NCBI GenBank assembly: GCA_021849075.1
Contig: JAJZTH010000029.1
Span: 1 to 39,798 of the forward strand
DNA length: 39,798 nt
Origin: Pseudomonadota bacterium
GTDB taxonomy: Bacteria > Pseudomonadota > Alphaproteobacteria > Sphingomonadales > Sphingomonadaceae
Reading direction: 5' to 3'
Shown: in pieces, positions 24,106 to 34,200 of the stretch
How positions within the stretch are numbered: position 1 is the first letter of the stretch
How the letters are laid out: the number at the start of each line of letters is the position of its first letter
Notes under the pieces: generated by a model
Database searches by the model: none
What the model saw: the letters and a program-made list of their open reading frames with translations, nothing else
Told to the model about the DNA's origin: nothing
Position numbers and translations under genes: made by a program

Positions 24106-26034
24106 ATGGCTGATCTTCTTCCCAACACTGCGCCGGCAACGGGCGAAGATGAGCATGGCGGCCATGATCATGCGCGGCAGAAGGCGACGCTGAAACTGGT
24201 CGTCGGCGCGATCGGCATCGTGTTCGGCGATATCGGCACCAGCCCGCTCTATGCTTTCCGCGAAACATTCCATGGCCACCATCATCTGACGCTGGACCCC
24301 GACCATATATTGGGCGTCATCAGCCTGATGTTCTGGTCGATGATGCTGGTGGTGACGCTGAAATATGTCAGCATCATTATGCGGGCGGACAATAAGGGCG
24401 AAGGCGGCAGCCTGGCATTGCTGGCGCTAATCAACGGCCAGACCAAGACGCAGCGCTGGTCGCGCGGCATCGTATTGCTGGGCGTGTTCGCGACGGCGCT
24501 CTTCTATGGCGACTCGATGATCACGCCGGCGGTGTCGGTCCTTTCGGCCGTCGAGGGTCTGGCGGTCTATAACCCCAATCTGGCGCCCGCGATCCTGCCG
24601 GTGGCGATCCTGATCCTGCTGGGCCTGTTCTGGATACAGGGGCTGGGTACGAACCGGGTCGCGGCCTTTTTTGGCCCGATCATGCTTCTCTATTTCGTGA
24701 CGATCGCGGCGCTGGGCGTACTGTCCATCATCAAGACGCCGGGCATTCTCTTTGCCTTCAATCCCTATTGGGCGTTCATGTTCTTCGTCACCGATCCGCT
24801 GCCCGCCTTTCTGGCGCTGGGGTCGGTGGTGCTGGCCGTGACCGGGGCGGAGGCGCTCTATGCCGATATGGGCCATTTCGGCCGCAGCCCGATCCGGGTG
24901 TCCTGGCTGTTCTTCGTGCTGCCGGCGCTGATGCTCAACTATATGGGGCAGGGCGCTTTGCTGTTCCGCGACGGCGCGGAGGCGCTGCGCAGTCCCTTCT
25001 ACAATCTCGCGCCGCAATGGGGGCAGTTGCCGCTGATCGTGCTGGCGACGCTGGCGGCGATCATCGCGAGCCAGGCGGTGATTTCCGGCGCTTTTTCCGT
25101 CACGCAACAGGCGATCCAGCTGGGCTTCATGCCGCGTCTGCGCATCGCCCATACCAGCGCGTCGACGGCGGGCCAGATCTACATCCCCCTGATCAACTGG
25201 GGGTTGATGGTGATGGTGATCCTGCTGGTGCTGGTGTTCCAGACATCGTCCAACCTGACGGCGGCCTATGGCATCGCGGTGACGGGGGCGATGTTCATCG
25301 ACAATCTGCTGCTGACGGTGGTGCTGTATCGCCTGTGGCAATGGAAATGGTATTATTCCGCGCCGTTGCTGAGCATTTTCTTCCTGGTCGATGGCGCCTA
25401 TCTGGCCGCCAACCTGACCAAAGTGCCCGATGGCGGCTGGTTCCCGCTGCTGATCGGCTTCGTCGTCTTCACCTTGCTGACGACCTGGTCGCGCGGTCGC
25501 CGACTGGTGCAGGACCGGTTGCGCGAAGCGGCCATGCCGATCCCGGTGTTTGTGGCGTCCGCCGCCAACAGCGCGGTGCGGGTGCCCGGTACGGCAGTGT
25601 TCATGACGTCGACGCCCGACGGCGTGCCCCATGCGTTGCTCCATAACCTGAAGCACAACAAGGTGTTGCACGAGCGGGTCATCCTGCTGACGGTCAAGAT
25701 CAAGGGCGTGCCGATCGTGGAGGATGACGGGCGGTGCAAGCTGGAGGATCTGGGCCGGGGATTCTTCCGCATGGTGCTGCATTATGGTTTCATGCAGGAA
25801 CCCGATGTGCCCGCCGCGCTCAAAAATGTGACCGGCTGCGGCCAGGCGTTCAAGATGATGGACACCAGCTTCTTCCTGGCGCGTCAGACATTGTTGCCGT
25901 CGGCCAAGCCGGGCATGCCGCTGTGGCGGGAAAAGATTTTCGCCTGGATGCTGCGCAACGCGGAAAGCGCGATGGAGTTTTTCCGTCTGCCCACCAATCG
26001 CGTGGTCGAACTGGGCAGTCAGGTCGAAATCTGA
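24106..26034 (+). CDS. kup: Potassium uptake protein Kup
   Basis: A 642-residue K+/H+ symporter of the KUP/HAK/KT family. After a His-rich cytoplasmic N-terminus comes the family signature [19 protein letters not shown]. Twelve hydrophobic spans follow, with [18 protein letters not shown] and [14 protein letters not shown], and a C-terminal cytoplasmic domain ([20 protein letters not shown]). It imports potassium in the inner membrane, often under acid or constitutive conditions. It is transcribed alone and converges with hsp20. Confidence 0.95.
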   Translation: MADLLPNTAPATGEDEHGGHDHARQKATLKLVVGAIGIVFGDIGTSPLYAFRETFHGHHHLTLDPDHILGVISLMFWSMMLVVTLKYVSIIMRADNKGEGGSLALLALINGQTKTQRWSRGIVLLGVFATALFYGDSMITPAVSVLSAVEGLAVYNPNLAPAILPVAILILLGLFWIQGLGTNRVAAFFGPIMLLYFVTIAALGVLSIIKTPGILFAFNPYWAFMFFVTDPLPAFLALGSVVLAVTGAEALYADMGHFGRSPIRVSWLFFVLPALMLNYMGQGALLFRDGAEALRSPFYNLAPQWGQLPLIVLATLAAIIASQAVISGAFSVTQQAIQLGFMPRLRIAHTSASTAGQIYIPLINWGLMVMVILLVLVFQTSSNLTAAYGIAVTGAMFIDNLLLTVVLYRLWQWKWYYSAPLLSIFFLVDGAYLAANLTKVPDGGWFPLLIGFVVFTLLTTWSRGRRLVQDRLREAAMPIPVFVASAANSAVRVPGTAVFMTSTPDGVPHALLHNLKHNKVLHERVILLTVKIKGVPIVEDDGRCKLEDLGRGFFRMVLHYGFMQEPDVPAALKNVTGCGQAFKMMDTSFFLARQTLLPSAKPGMPLWREKIFAWMLRNAESAMEFFRLPTNRVVELGSQVEI

Positions 26035-26103
26035 TCGCATGGGCCGAAGTTCACACCGTTGAAGGTGGAACAATCATCGGTCATCGTTTCCAGATAGGAC
26101 AGC

Positions 26104-26134
26104 AAAAAGGGCGCGGCCTTGCGGTCGCGCCCTT
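26104..26134 (-). terminator. Rho-independent terminator of the hsp20 gene
   Basis: A 12-bp stem (26107-26118 with 26123-26134, one G-T pair) with a 4-base loop, followed on the minus strand by TTTTT (complement of A26104-26108). It lies 24 bases past the hsp20 stop and between the convergent kup and hsp20 genes. Confidence 0.88.
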
Positions 26135-26157
26135 CGTCAATCTTATCTTGCCGCAGT

Positions 26158-26619
26158 TCAGGCGGCGTCGCGATCCTTGTTGATGTCAACCAGCTGACCG
26201 CCGTTGACGGCGATCTTCTTGGGCTTCATCGCTTCGGGAACCTCGCGCAGCAATTCGATGGTCAGCAGGCCGTCGGCCAGATCAGCCTTTTCCACCCGCA
26301 CGAAATCGGCGAGTTCGAAACGGCGTTCGAAGCTGCGGTTGGCGATGCCGACATGCAGGAATTTCGAACGGTCGGTGCTGCCTTCATCCTTGCGGCCGAT
26401 CACCTGAAGCAGGTTCTGCTGGGCGGTGATGTCGATTTCTTCCGGGCGGAAGCCGGCGACGGCCAGGGTCACGCGATAGCGGTCTTCCGAAAGGCGCTCG
26501 ATATTGAAGGGGGGATAATTGTCGCCCTGCGCCAGCCGGGCGTTGTTTTCGATCAGGTCGAACAGACGATCGAAGCCGACGGTGGAACGGCGATAGGGGG
26601 TCAGGTCAAAACCACGCAT
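26158..26619 (-). CDS. ibpA: Small heat shock protein, IbpA/Hsp20 family
   Basis: A 153-residue alpha-crystallin-type chaperone. It opens MRGFDLTPYRRSTVGFDRLF, as IbpA proteins do. The alpha-crystallin domain (about 35-130) follows, including YRVTLAVAGFRPEEI, a strand region with FLHVGIANRSFERRFELAD, and ADGLLTIELLREVPE (GxLxIxL type). It binds unfolding proteins and aggregates during heat stress. The start at 26619 has GGAG 9 bases upstream; an upstream in-frame ATG at 26634 is too close to the SD. It is preceded by a heat-shock promoter and a structured leader. Confidence 0.94.
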   Translation of the reverse strand: MRGFDLTPYRRSTVGFDRLFDLIENNARLAQGDNYPPFNIERLSEDRYRVTLAVAGFRPEEIDITAQQNLLQVIGRKDEGSTDRSKFLHVGIANRSFERRFELADFVRVEKADLADGLLTIELLREVPEAMKPKKIAVNGGQLVDINKDRDAA

Positions 26620-26708
26620 TGTCATAATCTCCAAAAGAGCAAAATGAACCTGCCGGACCCGGTATTTGGCATCCGGCGATAGAGCGTCCGGCCCCAGATG
26701 GCGACCGG
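26620..26708 (-). promoter_or_regulatory. Probable ROSE-type RNA thermometer in the hsp20 5' leader
   Basis: The roughly 89-base leader from the predicted start site to the ATG can form successive hairpins. GTCCGGTC pairs with GGCCGGAC, and GCCGGA with TCCGGC. The last arm carries TTTTGCTC-TTTT-GGAGATT directly over the Shine-Dalgarno. A TTGCT element opposite the GGAG is the hallmark of ROSE elements, which mask the ribosome site of alphaproteobacterial hsp20 genes at low temperature. The fold was drawn by eye only. Confidence 0.65.
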
Positions 26709-26715
26709 ACGATGC

Positions 26716-26745
26716 TGATATGGTCGTCGTCCCGACCGTTTCAAG
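26716..26745 (-). promoter_or_regulatory. RpoH (sigma-32) heat-shock promoter of the hsp20 gene
   Basis: On the minus strand, CTTGAAA (26745-26739), a 15-base spacer and CCATATCA (26723-26716). This is close to the sigma-32 consensus CTTGAAA-N13-15-CCCCATNT, and the -35 part is perfect. The expected start site is near 26708, giving an 89-base leader. Confidence 0.78.
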
Positions 26746-26897
26746 GGCATGGGGCCGTTGGAAAAATTGCGCTTAACTTCGCATATTTCCCGCCGAATGA
26801 GACATGATGTTGCGCGTGGCTGATCCTATCGCAAAGTTGGAATGAACGATGCGATGCGGGGACCATGGACGAAAAATGCGGGATAGGACAGCGTAAC
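26746..26897. other. Intergenic region, no gene seen
   Basis: Non-coding sequence upstream of the heat-shock promoter and past the downstream terminator of the RNA candidate. An imperfect inverted pair TCCTATCGCA (about 26825) and TGCGGGATAGGA (about 26877) is the only structure noticed. Confidence 0.4.
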
Positions 26898-26937
26898 AAA
26901 AAAGCACCCGGACCGTGTTTTCACGATCCGGGTGCTT
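26898..26937 (-). terminator. Strong rho-independent terminator
   Basis: A 16-bp stem (26902-26917 with 26922-26937, one mismatch) with a 4-base loop, then TTTTTT on the minus strand. No protein gene on that strand lies immediately upstream, so it most likely ends a non-coding transcript. Confidence 0.92.
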
Positions 26938-27120
26938 AATGGACGATTGCTCGTCTCCCCCTTGGCCTGCCTCAACCGCTTCTTAGCCCCCTAAGCTCGA
27001 AGCGGGATGCAGTATCCCTGAACCACGGCCTTTCACCTGTGCTTCCGAAAGCCTTGCTATGACTGGTGCAGGCTGCTGTCACGGCCAAAATCCGGGCGCT
27101 GTGATTTTCGGTCAGCCCCT
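26898..27120 (-). ncRNA. Candidate structured non-coding RNA
   Basis: On the minus strand this region carries several stable stems and ends in a powerful terminator. Stems include GCTT-TCGG-AAGC (27051-27040 region), GGGAT-ACTGC-ATCCC (about 27018-27004), and CCGCTT(CGAG)CTTAG-GGGG-CTAAGAAGCGG (about 27004-26975), an 11-bp hairpin with a 4-base bulge. GGCC segments on either side could close a longer stem. A possible promoter is GTGACA-N17-TAGCAA, which would give a transcript of roughly 150 nt starting near 27047. The 5' end given here is a limit, not a call. No convincing ORF fills it. I could not match it to tmRNA, RNase P RNA or SRP RNA; 6S RNA cannot be excluded. Confidence 0.45.
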
Positions 27121-27215
27121 GTGGCGGCGATGCAACAATTGGGCAGTGCTTGCCGTTATGCAGGTGCATCCCTAGACATTTCCTCCAGTCACTATCGAAG
27201 GGCCGTTCGCGCCAC

Positions 27216-28466
27216 ATGATTCTATCCCGTTACGAACGCATGATCGCCAAGCGCTACCTGTTGCCGGGCAAGGGGGAGGGCTTCATCTTCCTCGTCGCCG
27301 GCATCAGCCTGGTCGCGGTCATGCTTGGCGTCGCCGCGCTCATCATCGTCATGAGCGTCATGAACGGTTTCCGTGCGGAACTGTTCGACAAGATCGTCGG
27401 CCTGAACGGCCATGCCGTGGTGCAGGGCTATGGCGGGCGTCTGCCCGACTGGCAGTCGATCCTGAAGGAGACGCGGGCGACGCCGGGCGTCACCAGCGCG
27501 ACGCCGATGATCGAGCAGCCGCTGGCCGGCATATTCCAGGGGCGGTTCGAGCCGGCGCTGGTGCGCGGCATGAGCGTGGCCGACATTCGCGACAACAAGA
27601 CGATGAAGGCGAAGATCATCGCCGGCAATCTGAATTCGCTGACGCCCGGTGGCGGCAAGATCGCGATCGGATCGCGTCTGGCGGAGAATATGGGGTTGCA
27701 GGTCGGCGATACGCTGACCGTCTATAACCCGGCGGGCCGGGCGACGCCGTTCGGCACCGTTCCGCGCGAAGTGGGCTATCAGGTCGCCTGCATCTTCGAA
27801 GTGGGCATCTATGATTATGACAAGGCGCTGGTCGTCATGCCGATCCAGGATGCGCAGACCCTGTTGCTGATGGGCGACATGGTCAGCATGATCGAGGTGG
27901 AGACGGTCAATGCCGACAAGGTCGGCCAGATATTGGAGCCGCTGGCGGCCAAGGTTGCCGGCCGGGCGGTCATCACCGACTGGCGGCAGATGAACAGTTC
28001 GCTGTTCGAGGCGCTGGCAGTGGAGCGGGTGGCGATGTTCGTCGTGCTGTCGATTATCGTGCTGGTCGCCGTGTTCAACATATTGTCGTCGCTGATCATG
28101 CTGGTGCGCGCCAAGACGCGCGACATTGCCATTTTGCGGACGATGGGCGCCAGTCGGTCGGGGCTGGTGAAAATTTTCATGACCGTGGGCGTCACCATCG
28201 GCGCGCTGGGGACGGGCGCGGGGATCGTGCTGGGCTTTGCCTTCCTGGCTTTCCGCCAGTCGATGGTCGAAGCGATTCAGTTCGTGACGGGGCAGAATTT
28301 GTGGGACCCGTCGGTGCGGTTCCTGAGCGACCTGCCGGCCAAGGCCGATCCGGTGGAAATCACCGTCATCTGTGTCATGGCGCTGCTATTCAGCTTCCTT
28401 GCGACGCTTTATCCGGCCTTCAAGGCCGCCAATACCGATCCCGTGCAGGTGCTGCGCTATGAATGA
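27216..28466 (+). CDS. lolC: Lipoprotein-releasing ABC transporter permease LolC/E
   Basis: A 416-residue inner-membrane permease with the typical layout. The N-terminal helix ([21 protein letters not shown]) is followed by [21 protein letters not shown], a large periplasmic domain (about 55-265), then three C-terminal helices with an FtsX-type domain ([27 protein letters not shown]). With LolD it extracts outer-membrane lipoproteins and hands them to LolA. Alphaproteobacteria usually have a single LolC/E hybrid (LolF), which this could be called. The start at 27216 ([15 protein letters not shown]) is preferred over the longer frame. It overlaps lolD by 8 bases. Confidence 0.93.
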   Translation: MILSRYERMIAKRYLLPGKGEGFIFLVAGISLVAVMLGVAALIIVMSVMNGFRAELFDKIVGLNGHAVVQGYGGRLPDWQSILKETRATPGVTSATPMIEQPLAGIFQGRFEPALVRGMSVADIRDNKTMKAKIIAGNLNSLTPGGGKIAIGSRLAENMGLQVGDTLTVYNPAGRATPFGTVPREVGYQVACIFEVGIYDYDKALVVMPIQDAQTLLLMGDMVSMIEVETVNADKVGQILEPLAAKVAGRAVITDWRQMNSSLFEALAVERVAMFVVLSIIVLVAVFNILSSLIMLVRAKTRDIAILRTMGASRSGLVKIFMTVGVTIGALGTGAGIVLGFAFLAFRQSMVEAIQFVTGQNLWDPSVRFLSDLPAKADPVEITVICVMALLFSFLATLYPAFKAANTDPVQVLRYE

Positions 28467-29145
28467 TGTTTTGAAAGTCACGGGCCTTGCCCGCAGTTTT
28501 ACGCAGGGCGAGGTGACGATACAGGTGCTGCGCGGCGTGGACCTTTCGGTCGGGCCGGGTGAGATCGTTGCCTTGCTGGGACCATCGGGATCGGGCAAGT
28601 CCACCCTGTTGCAGGCGGTCGGCCTGCTGGAGGGCGGGTTTGACGGATCGATCCGTATCGGAGGCGAGGAAGCGGCGAAGCTGGACAATGACGGGCGGAC
28701 GCGGTTGCGGCGCGATGCGCTGGGCTTCGTCTATCAGTTCCACCATCTGCTGCCCGATTTCAATGCGACCGAGAATGTCATCCTGCCGCAGGTGATCCGC
28801 GATGTGGAGATGGGCGTGGCCAAGGCGCGGGCGGAATCGCTGCTGAGCGCGCTGGGGCTGGGCCATCGGCTGGACCATCGGCCGAGCCAGTTGTCGGGCG
28901 GCGAGCAGCAGCGCGTGGCGGTGGCGCGGGCGCTGGCCAACCGGCCCGCTTTGGTGCTGGCGGACGAGCCGACCGGCAATCTGGACGAGCGCACGGCCGA
29001 CGTCGTGCTGGCCGAATTTCTGCGGCTGGTGCGGCATGAAGGATCGGCGGCGCTGGTCGCCACCCATAATGAGCGGCTGGCGCAGAAGATGGATCGGGTC
29101 GTGCGCCTGCACGAAGGGGTTCTGGAAGCGGACATTCGGCCCTGA
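28459..29145 (+). CDS. lolD: Lipoprotein-releasing ABC transporter ATP-binding protein LolD
   Basis: A 228-residue ABC ATPase. Walker A is GPSGSGKST, the Q-loop region [16 protein letters not shown] is typical of LolD/MacB, the signature is [15 protein letters not shown], Walker B is [12 protein letters not shown], and the H-loop is ATHN. It powers the LolC/E permease encoded just upstream, with the start codon inside the lolC end. The pair serves all lipoproteins of the cell, including three encoded in this window. Confidence 0.95.
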   Translation: MNDVLKVTGLARSFTQGEVTIQVLRGVDLSVGPGEIVALLGPSGSGKSTLLQAVGLLEGGFDGSIRIGGEEAAKLDNDGRTRLRRDALGFVYQFHHLLPDFNATENVILPQVIRDVEMGVAKARAESLLSALGLGHRLDHRPSQLSGGEQQRVAVARALANRPALVLADEPTGNLDERTADVVLAEFLRLVRHEGSAALVATHNERLAQKMDRVVRLHEGVLEADIRP

Positions 29146-29155
29146 CGGGCTGCAA

Positions 29156-29252
29156 ATGGCGACTTTCCGCGCTTCCGGTGCTCACGTACTTTTAGTACGC
29201 TGCGTTGAAACGAGGCACGTGACTCGTTTCAAGGGTCGCGAAAAATCACCAT
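29156..29252. repeat. Palindromic intergenic repeat element
   Basis: A 97-base element bounded by imperfect inverted ends (ATGGCGACTTTCCGCG and the complement of CGCGAAAAATCACCAT, about 13 of 16-17 matching). It holds two inner hairpins, CGTACT-TTT-AGTACG (29185-29199) and a perfect 10-bp stem TTGAAACGAG/CTCGTTTCAA (29205-29232). The core GGTGCTCACGTACT...AGTACGCTGCG resembles extragenic repeats I have seen in many proteobacteria. It sits between lolD and the convergent diguanylate cyclase gene and may also act as a bidirectional transcription block. Confidence 0.65.
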
Positions 29253-29286
29253 TTTCGCTCCGTCATCATCCGAATGTCGGTCAATC

Positions 29287-31095
29287 TTAGGCCGCCGCCG
29301 ATGCACCGTCGCGGGTGGTGGCGACCAGGATGCGGTCGCGTCCTTCGGTCTTGGCGCGCAGCAGGGCGGCGTCGGCGGTCTGCAGCAGGCGGTCGGCGCG
29401 GCCATGGTCGGGGAAGACGGCCAGGCCAAAGCTGGCGGTGACGGCGCCCAGTTCCTTGCCGCGATGCTCGATCCGCAAATCCTGAATCCGGCGTTGGATC
29501 TGCGCGGCGCGGCCCAGCGCCTGATCAAGGTCGAAGCCGGGCATCAGCACGACGAATTCCTCGCCGCCCAGCCGGAAGGCATGGCCATTTTCGCGCAGCG
29601 CGTCGCCCAATACCGTACCGACCGCGCGCAGCACGGCGTCGCCGGCATCATGGCCATAGCTGTCGTTGAACCGCTTGAAATGATCGATATCGACCATCAG
29701 GCAGGCGAGCGGCGTGGCGTTGCGATCCGCCTCGCCCACCAAAGTCTGAAGCATGATGTCGAACTGGCGGCGATTGGGCAGGCCGGTCAGCGCATCGGCC
29801 ATCGCCATGTCGCGCAGCACATCGCGCAGGCGCAGATTGGCGAGCGCGAGGCCGATATTTTCCGCCAGCATTTCCAGATATTTGCCCGTGCGCTCCAGCC
29901 GGTTTGCGCTCGCCTCCACAGGCTCCTCATAATAGAGCATGCCGATGCTTTCGCCCTGCGCGGCTAGCGGGATGCAGATGGTGCTGACGGTGGAGGCCGC
30001 GCCCAGATGTTCGCAGGGAATGTCGACCATGTCGCCGGCGGGGCGGTGGGTCTGGCCCCGGCGCAAAGCCCAGCAGGCCGATGGCGGAAATTCGGAGCGG
30101 GAATAGGCGGGGGATAGCCAGTCGCACGCCTGCGCCATCGCGTTGCGGCGGGTGTCGTGGATATAGAGGCGGCCCGGAAAATCAGGGGCGATTTCGGGCG
30201 CGAAGCGGCGGACCACCTCCACCAGATCGGATGTGCTATCGCAGCCCTGCAAACGCTGGGTCAGGCGGGACAGCAGGTCGCGCATGGTGCGGTCCGCGTC
30301 GCGCTCCTGCTCCAGCCTTTGCCGTTCCAGCCCGTTTTCGCGGAAGATGCGGATCGCCTGCGCCATGTCGCCAATTTCATCGACCTGGCTGAATTCGGGC
30401 GGGATCGCCGCGAAATCCTGTGCGGCAAGGCGCGTCACCACATCGCTCAGCCGCACGACCGGGCGCAATATGCGCTGTTTCAGCACGAAATAGATGACGC
30501 ACAGGAAGAGGAGGGCGGTCATGCCCAGCATGATTTCCGACACGCTACGCCATTGCCGGGCGGTGTCGGTGGCGCGGATCACGGCATGGTCGGTCCGCTG
30601 GTCCAGCATATATTGGAATTTGCCGACCTGCGCCGCGACCCGATCCAACTCGCGGCCATATTCGTCGCCGAACAAGATGGTGCGGGCGGTCCTGTCATCG
30701 CCCTTTTCCGCTGCGCGGATCGCCGCATCCTGCTCGTCTGTCAGGGCGTCGGCCCAGTGCAAAGCCTGGGACAGGGCGGCCAGTTCGCCCTCGTTCGCGC
30801 CGGCGTCGCGCAGATGGGCGATGCGATTTTCGACCGACTTGAGCGTTTGCTTTTCGCGACGATAGACGATCAGATGGCTGGGATCGCCACTGATGACGTA
30901 GCCGCGCGCCTGCTCAGTCAGGCGATAGACATCCTCTTCCAGGCTGGCGGTCAACTGGTCGAAGGTGGCGCGCTGGGCCACGGCGGCGCGTTCCGTTTCC
31001 TCCGCGCCGGACGCCAGCAACATGGTGGCGCCCGAGACAAGGGTGAGCGCGACGGTGGCCCCATAGGCCCAATTGGTGATCGTGGACAGACGCAT
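29287..31095 (-). CDS. Membrane diguanylate cyclase (periplasmic sensor, HAMP, GAF, GGDEF)
   Basis: A 602-residue sensor enzyme. The first helix covers about residues 10-28, followed by a helical periplasmic region of about 160 residues resembling CHASE3. The second helix (EIMLGMTALLFLCVIYFVL, about 188-206) is followed by a HAMP linker (RPVVRLSDVVTRLA). A GAF-like domain (about 285-420) precedes the GGDEF domain, which opens with DALTGLPNRRQFD and has the active GGEEF at 510-514. It makes cyclic di-GMP from GTP. The residues before GGEEF (LRENGHAFRL) lack the RxxD inhibitory site, so product inhibition through the I-site is not expected. It is divergent from dnaE across 133 bases. Confidence 0.9.
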   Translation of the reverse strand: MRLSTITNWAYGATVALTLVSGATMLLASGAEETERAAVAQRATFDQLTASLEEDVYRLTEQARGYVISGDPSHLIVYRREKQTLKSVENRIAHLRDAGANEGELAALSQALHWADALTDEQDAAIRAAEKGDDRTARTILFGDEYGRELDRVAAQVGKFQYMLDQRTDHAVIRATDTARQWRSVSEIMLGMTALLFLCVIYFVLKQRILRPVVRLSDVVTRLAAQDFAAIPPEFSQVDEIGDMAQAIRIFRENGLERQRLEQERDADRTMRDLLSRLTQRLQGCDSTSDLVEVVRRFAPEIAPDFPGRLYIHDTRRNAMAQACDWLSPAYSRSEFPPSACWALRRGQTHRPAGDMVDIPCEHLGAASTVSTICIPLAAQGESIGMLYYEEPVEASANRLERTGKYLEMLAENIGLALANLRLRDVLRDMAMADALTGLPNRRQFDIMLQTLVGEADRNATPLACLMVDIDHFKRFNDSYGHDAGDAVLRAVGTVLGDALRENGHAFRLGGEEFVVLMPGFDLDQALGRAAQIQRRIQDLRIEHRGKELGAVTASFGLAVFPDHGRADRLLQTADAALLRAKTEGRDRILVATTRDGASAAA

Positions 31096-31228
31096 GATCC
31101 CCGCCTTTTACACGCCGCATGGTTTGCAATTTGTTAAGGGATAGGCTGCGCCTTTTTCGCGACCTTACCCACAGATTTCTTGGGGGTTGGGGCTGGGCCG
31201 AATCGCGACGCATCCCTAGATTGACACA

Positions 31229-34200
31229 ATGCCTCATGCCGCCTTCGTTCCGCTCCGTGTTTTTTCCTCCTTCACCATGCTGGAAGGGGCGATCGATCCC
31301 AAGAAGATCGCGAAACAGGCCAAGGCGCTGGGCTTTCCGGCCGCCGCGATCACGGATCGCAATGGGCTTTATGGCTCCATGGCCTTTTCCGACGGGTGCA
31401 AGGATGAAGGGGTGCAGCCGGTCATCGGCGCGATGCTGGGCCTGTTGCGGCCGGGGCGGCCCGCCAATGCGCCGCCCGTGCATGACTGGATCGCCCTTTA
31501 TGCGCAGGATGCCGGCGGATATGACAATATCTGCGCGCTTGTTTCCATGGCGCATCTCGACCGGCCGGTGGAGGAAGTGCCGCATGTCACCATCGACATG
31601 CTGGAGGGGCGAACCGACGGCGTCATCGCGCTGACGGCGGGTGGCGAGGGCGCGCTGGCGCGGCTGTACGCCGAGGATCAGCCCGAAGCGGCGACCGCCT
31701 ATGTCGAACGGCTGGAGGCGCTGTTCCCCGATCGGCTCTATATCGAGATTTGCCGACGGCTGGACCCGGTGGAAGGCAAGGCGGAGCCGCATTTGCTGGA
31801 CCTGGCCTATGATCGCAACCTGCCGCTGGTGGCGACCAACCCGACCTGCTTTGCCGAGCCGCATTTCCATGAAGCGCATGACGTGATGCTGTGCATCGCC
31901 GACAGCGCCTATGTCGAGACGCCCGATCGCCGCACCAGTTCGCCCGATGCGTGGATGAAGCCGGTGGGCGAAATGAAGCGCCTGTTCGAGGATTTGCCCG
32001 AAGCGCTGGCCAATACTTTGGTCGTCGCGCAGCGTTGCGCCATTGCCGCGCCCAAGCGCAAGCCGATCCTGCCCAGTCTGGCCGGCGATATCGAGGGTGA
32101 GGGCGTGATGCTGCGCGAGCAGGCGGCGGCCGGGCTGGAGATGCGGCTGGAGAAGGCCGGGATCATCGGCGCGGAAGCGCGCCAGCCCTATTTCGACCGG
32201 CTGAAGTTCGAGACGGACATCATCATCCAGATGGGCTTTCCCGGCTACTTCCTGATCGTGGCCGACTTCATCAAATGGGCGAAGGACCATGATATTCCGG
32301 TGGGGCCGGGCCGTGGTTCTGGCGCGGGGTCGCTGGTGGCGTGGGCGCTGACGATTACCGACCTTGATCCGTTGCAGTTGGGCTTGCTGTTCGAACGCTT
32401 CCTGAACCCGGAACGTGTGTCGATGCCTGACTTCGACATCGATTTTTGCGAAACGCGGCGGGGCGAGGTGATCCGATACGTCCAGCAGAAATATGGCGCG
32501 GACCATGTGGCGCAGATCATCACCTTTGGTAAGCTCAAGGCGCGCGCCGTGTTGAAGGATACTGGCCGCGTGCTCCAGATGAGCTATGGGCAGGTCGACC
32601 GGCTGGCCAAGCTGGTGCCCAACCATCCGACCGATCCCTGGACCCTGGAACGATCGCTGAACGGCGTGTCCGAATTCAAGGCGGAATATGACAATGACAA
32701 TCAGGTCAAGCGCCTGATCGATTATGCGATGAAGCTGGAAGGCTTCCCTCGCCACAGTTCCACCCATGCGGCGGGCGTGGTGATCGGCGACCGGCCCTTG
32801 AGCCAGCTGGTGCCGCTGTATCGCGATCCGCGATCGGACATGCCGGTGACGCAGTTCGACATGAAATATGTCGAGGGCGCGGGGCTGGTGAAGTTCGACT
32901 TTCTGGGTTTGAAGACGCTGTCCGTCTTGCAGAAGGCGGTGCAGTTGCTGGCGGCGCGCGGCGTTACCGTCGATCTCGATACGCTGGCCTGGGATGACAG
33001 CGCGGTCTACGACCTGCTCCAGCGCGGCGACACGGTGGGCGTGTTCCAGCTGGAATCGGAAGGCATGCGCAAGACGCTGGCCGCCGTGCGCCCGACCAAT
33101 TTCGGCGATATCATCGCGCTGGTGTCGCTCTATCGCCCCGGCCCGATGGACAATATCCCGATGTTCGGCCGTCGCAAGAACGGGCAGGAAGAGATTGAAT
33201 ATCCTCATATCCTGTTGAAGCCGATCCTGGAAGAGACGTACGGCATCTTCGTCTATCAGGAACAGGTGATGCAGGCCGCGCAGATATTGGCCGGCTATTC
33301 GCTGGGCGACGCCGACCTTCTGCGCCGCGCCATGGGCAAGAAGGTGAAGGCGGAGATGGACGCGCAGCGTTCGCGCTTCGTGGAGGGCTGCGCACAGAGC
33401 GACATCAAGCCGGCCAAGGCGAACGAACTGTTCGACTTGATCGACAAGTTCGCCGGCTATGGCTTCAACAAGAGCCACGCGGCGGCCTATGCGCTGCTCG
33501 CCTATCAGACGGCGTGGCTGAAGGCCCATTATCCGGCGGAATTTTATGCCGGGTCGATGGCGTTCGATATCCACCTGACCGAAAAGCTGACCGTGTTCGT
33601 CGACGATATGCGGCGCATGGGGCTGAGCTGCCTGCCGACCGACCTCAATCGCAGCGAGGCGGACTTCACCGTCGAAGCCGTGCCGTTCGAGGGCGAGGAC
33701 GCCCGGCTGGGCTTTGCCGTGCGCTATGCGCTGGGCGGCCTCAAGGGTGTAGGCGAAAAGGCGATGGAGCAGCTGGTCGAGGAACGCGACAAGGGTGGGC
33801 CGTTCAAGTCACTGGACGACTTTGCCGACCGGATCGAACCGCGCCTGCTCAACCGGCGGCAGCTGGAAAGTCTGGCGGCGGCGGGCGCGTTCGATGGCAT
33901 TCACGCCGACCGAGCGGGTGTGCATGCGGCGGCGGAAACGATCTTGTCGGTGGCGTCCAGCAATGCGGCGGCGCGCGAGAGCGGGCAGGGCGGCCTGTTC
34001 GGCGACGTCGAAACGCCCCATGCCGATGTGCGCATTCCGCCGCATCAGGCGTGGACCGTGGCGGACCGGATGGCGCAGGAAAAGGAGGCGTTCGGCTTCT
34101 ATTTCTCGGCCCACCCGGTCGATCGCTACAAGCATCTGGCCGATGCGCGCGGGGCGAAAAGCTATGGCCTCGTCTGCCAGTCACCCATGCCCGCGCCCAA

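Noticed and set aside
24427..26073. 548-codon minus-strand ORF over kup
   Set aside because: Shadow of a membrane-protein gene; very His/Gln/Arg-rich and lacks any signal.
26898..27120. Permuted two-piece tmRNA, RNase P RNA or SRP RNA
   Set aside because: No tag-peptide reading frame, no GAGGAAAGTCC-type block and no GGAAGCAG-type tetraloop core were found.
26972..27217. 81-residue minus-strand ORF upstream of the strong terminator
   Set aside because: No ribosome site or recognisable domain, and it overlaps the predicted stems; a non-coding RNA explains the terminator better.
30914..33574. 886-codon minus-strand ORF over dnaE and the GGDEF gene
   Set aside because: Spans two well-supported genes; composition is Arg/His/Gln-rich as expected for a shadow frame, with no domain motifs.
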